Positions 34,741 through 43,069 of a DNA stretch of 64,000 nt are shown here, in pieces. This DNA is from Allocoleopsis franciscana PCC 7113. GTDB taxonomy: Bacteria > Cyanobacteriota > Cyanobacteriia > Cyanobacteriales > Coleofasciculaceae. The notes beneath the pieces were generated by a model. The model ran no database searches. It worked only from the letters and a program-made list of their open reading frames with translations, and was not told the DNA's origin. The translations under genes were made by a program, and so were the position numbers. The DNA is taken from positions 5,482,001 through 5,546,000 of the forward strand of contig NC_019738.1 in the NCBI RefSeq assembly GCF_000317515.1, in the 5' to 3' direction. Positions within the stretch are counted from its first letter, which is position 1, and the number at the start of each line of letters is the position of its first letter.

Positions 34741-35118
34741 GTGAGCGCTAATTCCCTTGGACGCTTTTGCCGTCGTATAGTACGGGCGTACCGCCAGCAT
34801 TTTCCGGTTCAGGGTGCAGGAGGTTGGATGGAAGCCGAAACCATGTATTTCAGCTTTGACCATCCACAATGTACCCTGCTGTTGGGCTTGACGCCAAGTA
34901 ACCCTGAACAGGGAAAAAGACTGACTGTTAATTTGAGTTCCTTTGATAATGAACTCTCTCTCAGTGTTGACTCAACGGGGATTAAATGGAATGCTCTAGC
35001 ACAAAACTTCTTTACTCCTGAAGAATTAGACAACTTGGAGAATCTTGCTAGTCGCGTTTATTTGATTGCTCTTGACTCCGTTGAGCAACTTAGAGTTTTA
35101 ACTTCGCTGACGAGCTGA
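34741..35118 (+). CDS. Unknown protein in the accessory locus
   Basis: 125 residues from GTG at 34741 (AGAGG about 9 bases upstream). Basic N terminus (GRFCRRIVRAYRQHF) followed by a beta-rich part (YFSFDHPQCTLLLGLTP, LTVNLSSFDNELSLSVDS) and a helical end. No family recognised. It is the only well-supported plus-strand gene within this locus. Confidence 0.5.
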   Translation: MSANSLGRFCRRIVRAYRQHFPVQGAGGWMEAETMYFSFDHPQCTLLLGLTPSNPEQGKRLTVNLSSFDNELSLSVDSTGIKWNALAQNFFTPEELDNLENLASRVYLIALDSVEQLRVLTSLTS

Positions 35119-35272
35119 ATGCCAAATTGATAGGATATCCTTGAACTCAACGGATTGACACAGTTACAGTTCCATAGGTTGAGTGATAGGAATTCACTCA
35201 ATAGGTGGCAGATAAGTTGTATATCTTCAGATTAAGCTGTCAAGTTGCCTGTTACTGGACAAGAGACAGTTG

Positions 35273-35905
35273 TTAGTTATCAATACCACAAATGTCCTTT
35301 TGTTTGGCATAAATACTTTTCATGTGCTTCTTAACGGTATTCGGCGTAATGCACAATTCTGAGGCAATTTTTTTGTAGGGGTAGTTTGCTCGATGCAGTA
35401 ACCACACCTCTTGTTCACGGGAAGTTAGGCCATATTTTTGGGCTTCTTCGATCGCTATATTCTCGATCACTTGATACCGATCATCCACAGTAATCAAGAT
35501 ACAGGGATGTTGGATCGTTTCTAACCTCAGCCATCTAGCTCGAATATTTAAGGTGGTAAAGTCATCAGTCAAAATTTCAGACTCCATTTGCCAACGTTGA
35601 TTCGGAAATAAACTGCGGCTTTGAATCAACGATTGACAAACATGCCAGATTTCGATGGGGACTAAATTAGCTGGTGACCGATATTGGTTTAATTGGCGCA
35701 AAACTCGACGGGCTGTATCATTGGCATAAATTAGCTCTCTTTGATCGCTGAGAATCAAAATGCCCTCAATAAGGTTTTCAATCGCTCCAGGGCGTAATAT
35801 AGAATGTTGCTCAAGGTTTTTAGAATAAGAAGATTTTAGCGATTTTGTTCCAGAAGTTGGTCTTTCAGTAACAGGGATAACATTGCTTAAATTGGTAGTT
35901 GCCAT
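35273..35905 (-). CDS. PAS-LuxR-type transcription regulator
   Basis: 210 residues. A PAS-like domain at about 38-125 (GILILSDQRELIYANDTARRVLRQL, then RWQMESEIL and ILITVDDRYQV) and a LuxR/GerE helix-turn-helix at about 150-205 (YGLTSREQEVWLLHR, YKKIASELCITPNTVKKHM). Such one-component regulators sense a small ligand or redox state through PAS and bind DNA as dimers. It is in the middle of the unknown locus and is the natural candidate to control it. It has its own upstream gap, so may be separately transcribed. Confidence 0.85.
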   Translation of the reverse strand: MATTNLSNVIPVTERPTSGTKSLKSSYSKNLEQHSILRPGAIENLIEGILILSDQRELIYANDTARRVLRQLNQYRSPANLVPIEIWHVCQSLIQSRSLFPNQRWQMESEILTDDFTTLNIRARWLRLETIQHPCILITVDDRYQVIENIAIEEAQKYGLTSREQEVWLLHRANYPYKKIASELCITPNTVKKHMKSIYAKQKDICGIDN

Positions 35906-36145
35906 GTCTATTAAAAACCTCTTTCATTACATGCATCCGAATTGATAGATACACTCCGAAGTTTATATTGCTAACCTACCATCTTGTGTTGGTAGAAGTA
36001 ACGAACAATCCTTAGTGCCCAGAGTAATATCAACTCTTGTGGCACCATTTCTGTAGAACCAAAGAGACGATCGCTGAGTTTGGTTGTAGTCAACGCTGCC
36101 TTCGATGAGTACCAATAGGTAATGGTGTAGCCGACCCTGATCTGC

Positions 36146-36394
36146 TCAGCAATCCTCGTCTTTATTTAAGCAAAAAAATTTCAAATTATCTATATTACAA
36201 ACAATTTGATTACTGCTATTATTTCTTACTGCCTGAATAAACTCTACTAATTTCATAATTCTTTTTTTATCTAACCAGAGGTTTTTAGAAATCTTCAAAC
36301 CATCATCAATATTCATCAATATTATTGAGAAATTTTCGCTTAAATTTTCAGTCGGAATAGATGGTACCCATTGAAGTACTACAAGTATCTGCAA
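36146..36394 (-). CDS. Short unknown protein or gene fragment
   Basis: 82 codons from a TTG start; the more likely ATG lies about 25 codons in (MNIDDGLKISKN). AT-rich, with a Lys/Asn-rich helical part (LWLDKKRIMKLVEFIQAVRN) and a C terminus with two cysteines. It may be the 3' fragment of a lost gene. No family recognised. Confidence 0.3.
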   Translation of the reverse strand: MQILVVLQWVPSIPTENLSENFSIILMNIDDGLKISKNLWLDKKRIMKLVEFIQAVRNNSSNQIVCNIDNLKFFCLNKDEDC

Positions 36395-36478
36395 TTAGTA
36401 CATCCCTGATGATTTTAAGCTCGTGTCCCAGCGCTTTGTTGTGTAAGAAGCCTAATTCACAACCGGGGAAGTATTGTG

Positions 36479-37576
36479 TCACCTAGATGAGAAATCGCCT
36501 GTATCGAGCGATCGCATCGCTGGATTAAGCTGCTCTAACATCCACTGACAGAGTTGCTTACTTTCCAGAGTAGACCCAATGATTTTAACAGTGTCGGTTT
36601 CGATATGGCAAACGATAGCCCGTTGCTCTGCCCCAGAGTGAAGCTGTCTCACTTGAAACTCTACAGTAAATGAGGCAAGTGACGACCATTGTTGTTTCCC
36701 TCCCGGTGTGGAGAGGTGTTCTTCAAGAGTAATATCTATCGATTCTCCAATCGGCTGAGAGGATACCCCTTTTTCAGAGTTGGGTGCAATCAAAGGTAGG
36801 ACTACTTCTGCTTTTTCTACAGTCGATGCTTCCCTAGTGTAATAGTCAGTTAATGGCTGATTTATACAGTAGGTATTGGGTAGAGACTGGCGGTTTTGTG
36901 TTGTCTGTATATCGGTCGATTTTTCGATTGGCTGTGAAGAATTTTCTCTTAATTCTAAGAAATTTTCATACTCAGCCAACATCATTTCTTGGAAAGAGCG
37001 GTATCGATCTGCTCCTGGCAGCCAATCACCAAAAAACCAAGCCTCCCACTCTCCATCCTCAGTCATCACCTGCGGATTGAGCAGATAGACGGTTGATTCT
37101 CCAATGTCGCTGATTTCTAGAACCTTCTGCAAATACTCGACTCGCAACTTGCTGCAATCTTGATCATCACCATAAATCAAATAGTCTACATCGGGAATCG
37201 AAGGGGTGACGAGGCGACCATTACCGGAGCAATCTAAATTGAGTGAGGTATTCCCATATCGTTCAATAAAAGCATTAATCCAATCTTGATGCCTGACCGA
37301 AAACCATTCTATATCTTCAGTAGACCAGAGTCGATAAATGAACGGGGTTGTCTGACGCCAACCATTGGTAACTTTGAGAAATTCTCGATAAGAGGGAGGT
37401 AGAGCCATTCCCAAACGAGCTTCAGCACGAGCAATTTGCTTCTCTGTCGCACCTGGATAACCTAACCATTTAGATTCAATGACTTCTGATGGCAATTTTT
37501 CTGGGTTATCCGTAATTGATTCTAGTAATTCTCGACTCCACTGTCTTAAAAAACTTTCCCAATTGAAAGAGTTCAT
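36479..37576 (-). CDS. SMI1/KNR4 (SUKH) domain protein with a locus-specific C-terminal domain
   Basis: 365 residues. The SUKH fold spans about residues 38-190: GATEKQIARAEARLGMALPP, SYREFLKVTNGW, then the Trp/Asp-rich strands ending in WEAWFFGDWLPGADRYRSF. SUKH proteins often act as immunity proteins against contact-dependent toxins, and also occur as general interaction modules. After a linker, residues about 295-354 form a domain (WSSLASFTVEFQVRQL, EQRAIVCHIE, QLCQWMLEQLNPAM) that is also found in the next gene, 37592-38674. That gene lies 15 bases upstream on the same strand, so the two are an operon. Confidence 0.8.
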   Translation of the reverse strand: MNSFNWESFLRQWSRELLESITDNPEKLPSEVIESKWLGYPGATEKQIARAEARLGMALPPSYREFLKVTNGWRQTTPFIYRLWSTEDIEWFSVRHQDWINAFIERYGNTSLNLDCSGNGRLVTPSIPDVDYLIYGDDQDCSKLRVEYLQKVLEISDIGESTVYLLNPQVMTEDGEWEAWFFGDWLPGADRYRSFQEMMLAEYENFLELRENSSQPIEKSTDIQTTQNRQSLPNTYCINQPLTDYYTREASTVEKAEVVLPLIAPNSEKGVSSQPIGESIDITLEEHLSTPGGKQQWSSLASFTVEFQVRQLHSGAEQRAIVCHIETDTVKIIGSTLESKQLCQWMLEQLNPAMRSLDTGDFSSR

Positions 37577-37591
37577 GGTTAAAAGACTGAG

Positions 37592-38674
37592 CTAGACGAC
37601 TTGAAGTAGTGGCACCTTGAAGCTGCCTAGAGTCGCGGGTACACATTGAAGTTTCACGATTGCTTGTAAACGGTAGACCCCTGGTTCCAATGTGATTTCA
37701 TTTAGCACCGCTGTATAAGAAAGTTGCCCTTTTTTGAGAGTAGCCAACTCTGTATCACCTACATGGATGACTTCACCCGTCATTCGATTACGAACATGAA
37801 ATTGAGCGTAGTACTCAACCTGCTTATTCGTCAAATGAAGTGCCGTAAACCCAGTCAGATTAAACCCGACTTCAAGTGCAAAAGGTGTCTCATGACTAAG
37901 AGGGTGTGGGAACACTCGATTACCCTTTTCAACAACCATTGGTCTTGGAGTTGGGTAGGCTTGAACAGCTCGTATTTGAGTAATTTCTAGCGTTATAGGT
38001 AGTGCCGTCACTGGACTCTCGGCTGCAATTGACTGGCACATTTGTTCACTGATTTGTTCCAGCATCCACTCTTGGAGTTGATCGGCTCCAATCTCGGACC
38101 AAGTTTGACATTTATTCGCTTCTATGTAGTGAATGATCGTTCTTTGTTCCTCTCCCTGTCCTTCAATTGTGCGGGAATGAAACTCGACTCTAAATGAGGC
38201 AAATGTCTGCCATTCATCTTGAGGCATTAAAGGAGAAACGTTTACTTTAGCTGCTGCATGGGATGATTCATTTTTTTGATTTGAGCAATCTAAGGGGTTA
38301 TCTGCTTCTGCATCTGCTAATGCCATGACGTACTGGGATAATTCATTTTCCTGAGTTGGGAGATTCGAGAATCGCTCTTCTTCTCTATCGGAGGACTCAA
38401 CAAACTGCTGTGAGGATAACTCCGCAGTAGCAAGTACTTGAGACTGAGCAATCCATCCTTGAATCTCACTTTTTGAGACAGTATGACCTTGGGTTTTTAG
38501 GCGTGACTCAACTTCATCAACTGAGAGCTTAGCCAAGTCCTGAAAGGTATGAATATTGAGCAACTCTCTGAGCCATTTTTGTTTGGTGATTCCGATTCCT
38601 TTAATTCTAGTCAAGTCGTCACTTTTTTTACTGTTTCTATTGGCTAGGCTATTACTCTTGAGTGATGTAGTCAT
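37592..38674 (-). CDS. Three-domain protein: helix-hairpin-helix, shared domain D1, beta-sandwich D2
   Basis: 360 residues. HhH/DUF4332-like segment at 18-75 (DDLTRIKGIGITKQKWLREL, then FQDLAKLSVDEVESRL). A disordered acidic linker. Domain D1 at 155-212 (WQTFASFRVEFHSRTI, EEQRTIIHYIEAN, QLQEWMLEQISEQM) matches the C-terminal domain of the downstream SUKH protein. Domain D2 at about 226-360 (HETPFALEVGFNLTG, HVGDTELATLKKGQLSYTA, PGVYRLQAIVKLQ, FKVPLLQVV) matches the two stand-alone proteins at 34168 and 38936. It therefore links all the other parts of the locus. Function unknown. Confidence 0.75.
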   Translation of the reverse strand: MTTSLKSNSLANRNSKKSDDLTRIKGIGITKQKWLRELLNIHTFQDLAKLSVDEVESRLKTQGHTVSKSEIQGWIAQSQVLATAELSSQQFVESSDREEERFSNLPTQENELSQYVMALADAEADNPLDCSNQKNESSHAAAKVNVSPLMPQDEWQTFASFRVEFHSRTIEGQGEEQRTIIHYIEANKCQTWSEIGADQLQEWMLEQISEQMCQSIAAESPVTALPITLEITQIRAVQAYPTPRPMVVEKGNRVFPHPLSHETPFALEVGFNLTGFTALHLTNKQVEYYAQFHVRNRMTGEVIHVGDTELATLKKGQLSYTAVLNEITLEPGVYRLQAIVKLQCVPATLGSFKVPLLQVV

Positions 38675-38832
38675 CGCCTTTTCCTCACTTTGCTAGCAGA
38701 GGCAAACCGAACCGATTAATTAGCTGTTGTGCCTTGAATTTGCTCATCATAAATGGCCAAGATACTTGCAACCCCTAGGTTTCTCTATTTTGAATGGATT
38801 GAGAAATCACTCTATTGATTCTCGCTGAAAAA

Positions 38833-38859
38833 ACTGGCAGGTTACTCGTACCTGCCAGT
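38833..38859 (-). terminator. Rho-independent terminator
   Basis: ACTGGCAGGT (38833-38842) and ACCTGCCAGT (38850-38859) form a perfect 10-bp stem; on the minus strand it is followed by TTTTTT. It ends the transcript of the gene at 38936-39460. Confidence 0.85.
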
Positions 38860-38861
38860 CA

Positions 38862-38900
38862 GAGTGTTGTTTCCTGGGTACCTCAGAAGTAACAACACTC
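38862..38900 (-). promoter_or_regulatory. Second hairpin before the terminator
   Basis: GAGTGTTGTT (38862-38871) pairs perfectly with AACAACACTC (38891-38900). With the adjoining terminator it would leave the mRNA of 38936-39460 with a double 3' hairpin, which often stabilises abundant transcripts. Confidence 0.6.
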
Positions 38901-38935
38901 ACTTTATAAACGCTGAGGTTTAGTTCATCCTAAAC

Positions 38936-39460
38936 TTACATCGCGGGGTAAACTTGAAGCAGAATTTCTTCAATGTAGCCATACCCATAGACGTACTGAT
39001 CGCAAGCATGGGTGCCAGGACCAACGGTGACTGTAGCACCAATTTCGTAGAGTCCAGGAGTTAGCTTGGCTTGCTCTGGAGTCAGTTCCTTGGAGATAGT
39101 GTAAATCAATTGATCTTTCACCGTCACGATGCTGGCTTTGACATCTACTTCAGGTGCGGCACCAAAACCCTCGAAGCCAAAATCAACGCTAATCGTTGTA
39201 CCCAAGCACATTAGAAGTTTAGCGAGCGGGCTGGCATTGAAGTCAATCTGCACGCTAATGGTAAACTTCTCATCCGACGCAACGATGTACTGTGATTGAT
39301 GTTGATCAGCAGGAGCAACGCTTGAACCTTTAACATCCAGCTTGGACAGAGTGAAGTAGACTGGACCCAAAACACCTTTGGAGTAGGTTTCGGTATCAGT
39401 AATTTGATCCTTACGTTGTGCAGCTTGAAGAGATGTAGCAGGAGCGATTGAGTTTGCCAT
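38936..39460 (-). CDS. Unknown beta-sandwich protein, paralog of 34168-34602
   Basis: 174 residues from the ATG at 39460, behind AAAGGA. A 30-residue polar start, then strands: VYFTLSKLDVKG, DEKFTISVQIDFNASP, TISVDFGFEGFG, QLIYTISKELTPEQ, PGLYEIGATVTVG and YIEEILLQVYP. The arrangement parallels domain D2 of the neighbouring 37592-38674 protein. No signal peptide. Strong ribosome-binding site and a double hairpin 3' end suggest high expression. Function unknown. Confidence 0.65.
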   Translation of the reverse strand: MANSIAPATSLQAAQRKDQITDTETYSKGVLGPVYFTLSKLDVKGSSVAPADQHQSQYIVASDEKFTISVQIDFNASPLAKLLMCLGTTISVDFGFEGFGAAPEVDVKASIVTVKDQLIYTISKELTPEQAKLTPGLYEIGATVTVGPGTHACDQYVYGYGYIEEILLQVYPAM

Positions 39461-39888
39461 GATCGTTATCCTTTTGTTTGGTAAGCTTGTTGGACTACTA
39501 AACAAACTTTTGGAAGATTCGCTTTCAAGCTTTTTCGCTTTCAGTTCATCCGTCCTTGGCTTGTCATGTCTGTATCATGGCAGGGCTTCTCTAGGGTTGG
39601 CAGTACCCCGCCAGGGTACTCTTTAAAAAAGATTGATTGTGTAGAAGCAAAGCCTTGTGCAGAAAGCTTTTGCGCGAAATCATAATAGTAGTCTTTAAGC
39701 TATTTCATATTTAAATTGCTCCCGTTGGGACGGGCAAGATGCCCATTCCACAAGAGTTTTTACAGTAAGGATAGTGCAGCCCCCTCTCTGTTTAGGAGCA
39801 GGGGAACAATACTTCCAATTCCTTCTCCCACGGGGAGAGGGATTTAGGGTGAGGGCTGATAAAGATGACATGCTTTCTGTACTGAATC
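39461..39888. repeat. Intergenic region with two interspersed repeats
   Basis: Holds the promoter of the gene at 38936-39460. Near 39721-39755 is the gacgggcaagatgcccattccaca repeat also seen at 8249-8290; at about 39780-39855 is a second palindromic repeat (cccctctctgtttaggag ... cggggagaggga). No supported gene. Confidence 0.5.
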
Positions 39889-41889
39889 TTATAGTACACT
39901 TACTTGAAATGTACTGAATTGTTTTCGGAGTTGCACACTTTTTGGATTCAGTGTAGGAAAGCAATATGGGATTAAATACTCACCCTTAGGGATTTGAGGA
40001 TTTGTATTATGATTTCTAACTTCGTACCCCAGATGCCGTAAAGACTGGAGATAAGAAAATACATCATCAGCATTAACTGCCCAGAGTAATCCTAATTCTT
40101 GTGCGGATATTTGGGTTGCGACGCCTATTCCTCGCACTACACATTGAACAATACGCCAAAATTGCTCAACCTTTAAGTTGGGATTAAATGTCAAACGACC
40201 TCTAAACCTAGGACTGTACTGATAATAGCCAGAAAGCTGAACTAAATCAGCCATTCCTGTCAATTCAATTAATTTTTCCTCAAACGCTTTCCACAGTGCT
40301 GTAAATACACACGGCTCTAGGTGATTAGCAATTAACTTGACTTGGTTAGTGCCTAAAACCCACTGTTCATAACCAACGGCTGGAGTTATTTCAATAATAT
40401 ATTGATATTCTTCTGTCCAAATATCACTCTTCTGGACTGTAATCGTCCAACTAGAAGGGTTCAATTCGTATTTCAGGTTAATCTTGACACTGTTAGATAC
40501 GTAATTTTCATTCCAAGCAAAATCAGGAGCTAAGAATCTTACAGTTTGCTCATGAATAGCATAGGTTGGTAATAACTTTGCGGTTGGTTGTTGAGTCTTG
40601 TCAAGAAGTGCGATCGCATCTTTCGCCTTCTGAGCATATCTCTGTGTTAACTGACGCTTACGTTGTCTAAATCCCAACGTCTTAGATGTAGGCAAATAAT
40701 GCATGGGAAACGGTAGCTTCACCCCCATCACTTGCTCTAAAATACTCAGGGCTAAAATTCGCCCTAGTTGTGGCGGAACCGAATTTCCAATCTGTTCAAT
40801 ACAAACTTGACGATTCCCCACAATCTGATAATCATCAGGAAAAGTTTGCAGTCGCTTGAGTTCGGCAACGGTAAACCGACGATTGTCCCAACTAAATGGG
40901 CCAGTATATTGTCCCCCTTGAGCTTTAATCGTCCGCACCGGCATTTCTGGGTCAGCTTTATATAGAAAATCAGAGAACTTTGAACGCCAACTAAACACTG
41001 GCTGAGGATGTCCCATTTCCTCGGTATAAAAGCTATAGTTTAACCCTGGTGGAATATTAGTTAAAAGGTAGCCGTATCGACCCCCAATCCCCTCATCCGC
41101 CTCAGAAATATCAGCTCCTGCCACCGCTTCCCCTGCCGTGTAGAAGGGTTCGCACTCTGGAGAATCTGGCCCATGAGTGGGATAAGGAAATTGATAACTC
41201 CCTTCTCTCAATCCCACAATAAATAAACGTTCCCGATGCTGGGGTACACCATAATCAGCGGCATCCAATACCCGAAAATGAATGGTATACCCCGCTTCTT
41301 GAAATGCGGCTTGGATTTCTTTCCAAGCTTCTCCGTTTTGTGCTCCCGTGATTCCGTAAACGTTCTCAAACAAGAATCCTTTGGGTTGAAGCGTTTTGAG
41401 GATGCGGACATATTCTTGAAACAGAGTACCGCGAGCATCACTGGTTCCAGCCACTCCAGAGGCTCTTCTCCCGGCGGCTGAGAAGGTTTGACAAGGGGGG
41501 CCACCGATGATGAAATCGACTTTTAAATCGGGATTGGGAGAATATTCTCGAATATCAATGCAAACAGCACTGGAATTTTCTAGCCGTTTCCCTGGTTGTG
41601 AGTTGTGGATGAGCGTCTGTACATACTTCGCCTCCAACTCAATCATCTGCACAATCTGAAAACCGCAGTCATGGAAGGCAATATCCAGCCCACCCCCACC
41701 CGAAAATAAGCTTAGAGTTCTAATGGGAGCATGTCCCTGCCTGGAAAACCATCTTTGAAGCGATAAGCCAAAGCAATCAGGCCATGCTGGGTTACGACTA
41801 TCATCCAGCGCTTGCAACATTTCCCCAAACCAGACCACTTTGTCTAGCTCAGTATTCGGTAGAGTCAACGGGAGGGACAGTTGTTGCAT
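39889..41889 (-). CDS. Solitary cytosine-5 DNA methyltransferase with long C-terminal extension
   Basis: 666 residues. C5-MTase motifs in order: I (LSLFSGGGGLDIAF), IV (GGPPCQTFSAAGRR with the catalytic Cys), VI (FLFENV), VIII (QHRERLFIVG) and X (IEQIGNSVPP). The catalytic module ends near residue 385; the remaining 270 residues are an extension with beta-rich and helical parts, ending in a winged-helix-like stretch (ELGLLWAVNADDVFSYLQSL). No restriction endonuclease or Vsr gene adjoins it, so it is probably an orphan epigenetic or HIP1-type methylase; recognition site not predictable here. Confidence 0.85.
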   Translation of the reverse strand: MQQLSLPLTLPNTELDKVVWFGEMLQALDDSRNPAWPDCFGLSLQRWFSRQGHAPIRTLSLFSGGGGLDIAFHDCGFQIVQMIELEAKYVQTLIHNSQPGKRLENSSAVCIDIREYSPNPDLKVDFIIGGPPCQTFSAAGRRASGVAGTSDARGTLFQEYVRILKTLQPKGFLFENVYGITGAQNGEAWKEIQAAFQEAGYTIHFRVLDAADYGVPQHRERLFIVGLREGSYQFPYPTHGPDSPECEPFYTAGEAVAGADISEADEGIGGRYGYLLTNIPPGLNYSFYTEEMGHPQPVFSWRSKFSDFLYKADPEMPVRTIKAQGGQYTGPFSWDNRRFTVAELKRLQTFPDDYQIVGNRQVCIEQIGNSVPPQLGRILALSILEQVMGVKLPFPMHYLPTSKTLGFRQRKRQLTQRYAQKAKDAIALLDKTQQPTAKLLPTYAIHEQTVRFLAPDFAWNENYVSNSVKINLKYELNPSSWTITVQKSDIWTEEYQYIIEITPAVGYEQWVLGTNQVKLIANHLEPCVFTALWKAFEEKLIELTGMADLVQLSGYYQYSPRFRGRLTFNPNLKVEQFWRIVQCVVRGIGVATQISAQELGLLWAVNADDVFSYLQSLRHLGYEVRNHNTNPQIPKGEYLIPYCFPTLNPKSVQLRKQFSTFQVSVL

Positions 41890-42114
41890 GGGAGGCGCGA
41901 TTCAGTCGTGATTGAACGGCAAATCTCTATCCATCACGGATTGAGTTGCCACGTCAATCTAGCATGGCTCATCGCTTTCGCTTCAAATATTCTAAATTTT
42001 CCCCGGCAGAAGAAATGACTCCCTCTTGTATCCCTAGCTACCTAATCATTCTGACAGGTACCGATATTTTACACAGCAACCTTCGCCGCAAAATTTCAGG
42101 ATGAGAGATTTCTG

Positions 42115-42675
42115 CTAACGCGCATAAGCCGGCAAGGCTGTCAAATCTAAACAACGATCCAAGCAACGGGTTTCAATTTTTTCTAACAGTACTTGAATCA
42201 AAGCATATTGATTGACAACGGCTGATGGTATGCTCAAGCCTGTCATTTCTCGCATGGGTATAGGCACATTCTGATCCAACTTAAACTGACCATCTTTGAG
42301 TTGGAATAAGGCGCACACCTGCTGCAAGACCTGCACTTGAAATAGATGTTTTAGCTGTTCATCTTGCAAAACACCTTGATTTTTCAAGCACAAACCCAAA
42401 GGCTGATTGTTTCGATAGAACTGGAACAGCTTAGTCGCTACCTGCGGGCTGACCCAATTGCGTTGCTTAATCAGCGAAATTAAACCTTGTTGGTCTAATC
42501 GATTCGCTGCCGCTACGATACGACCTTCATAAATCCAAATGTAATGGACTGATGGCATTGTTGATGAATAATCTGGCAAAGCCCGAAGTCTCAGCACGCC
42601 AGTTTTACGACCCTTATCGATAAACTGAAATATCTCTGGTAAGGGAAAGTCTCTGAGAAAGCCAATTGTAGACAT
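42115..42675 (-). CDS. DUF4388 (PatA-N-like) protein
   Basis: 186 residues. N-terminal DUF4388 pattern: STIGFLRDFPLPEIFQFIDKG, KTGVLRLR, and HYIWIYEGRIVAAANRLDQQ; the C-terminal part is helical (LKHLFQVQVLQQVCALFQLKDG). In cyanobacteria this module sits on PatA-type response regulators of phototaxis and heterocyst patterning; here the receiver domain is missing, so it would act as a stand-alone interaction protein. Monocistronic. Confidence 0.75.
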   Translation of the reverse strand: MSTIGFLRDFPLPEIFQFIDKGRKTGVLRLRALPDYSSTMPSVHYIWIYEGRIVAAANRLDQQGLISLIKQRNWVSPQVATKLFQFYRNNQPLGLCLKNQGVLQDEQLKHLFQVQVLQQVCALFQLKDGQFKLDQNVPIPMREMTGLSIPSAVVNQYALIQVLLEKIETRCLDRCLDLTALPAYAR

Positions 42676-43069
42676 ACGCTGTTCAATTAACGATTAGAAG
42701 ACAGACTGAGAGAACCGACTACCAATCTCAGGTGTAAGCTTTTTTCTTCTAATTTTATAAGTCTCTTAATAAAAATTTGCGATGATTATTCACGATTATC
42801 TATCGTAATACCAGTTACTACTCGATTGAATCTAAAGAAATATTAAATTAAAAAAATTCCTATCACGAAATGGATAGTTTATCTTTCTAGCTTGCCTGTT
42901 TGATTCTCGTTAACTTGAATCAAAAATTATCGGTCAAGGCTGTATAAGTCACTACAAAAATATTTTTATTAATGTAGGATTTGCATTAGAATAATGCACA
43001 GCAAATTCTAGAATGTTGCAAAGGATACAAGCGAGAAGCATGAATGGATGAAGAAATTGAATTGAACCT
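42676..43069. other. AT-rich gene-free region
   Basis: Nearly 400 bases, AT-rich, containing the promoter of the DUF4388 gene. No gene, repeat or strong hairpin recognised. Confidence 0.3.

Noticed and set aside
39889..41889. Complete restriction-modification system
   Set aside because: No endonuclease, Vsr or specificity gene on either side of the methyltransferase.
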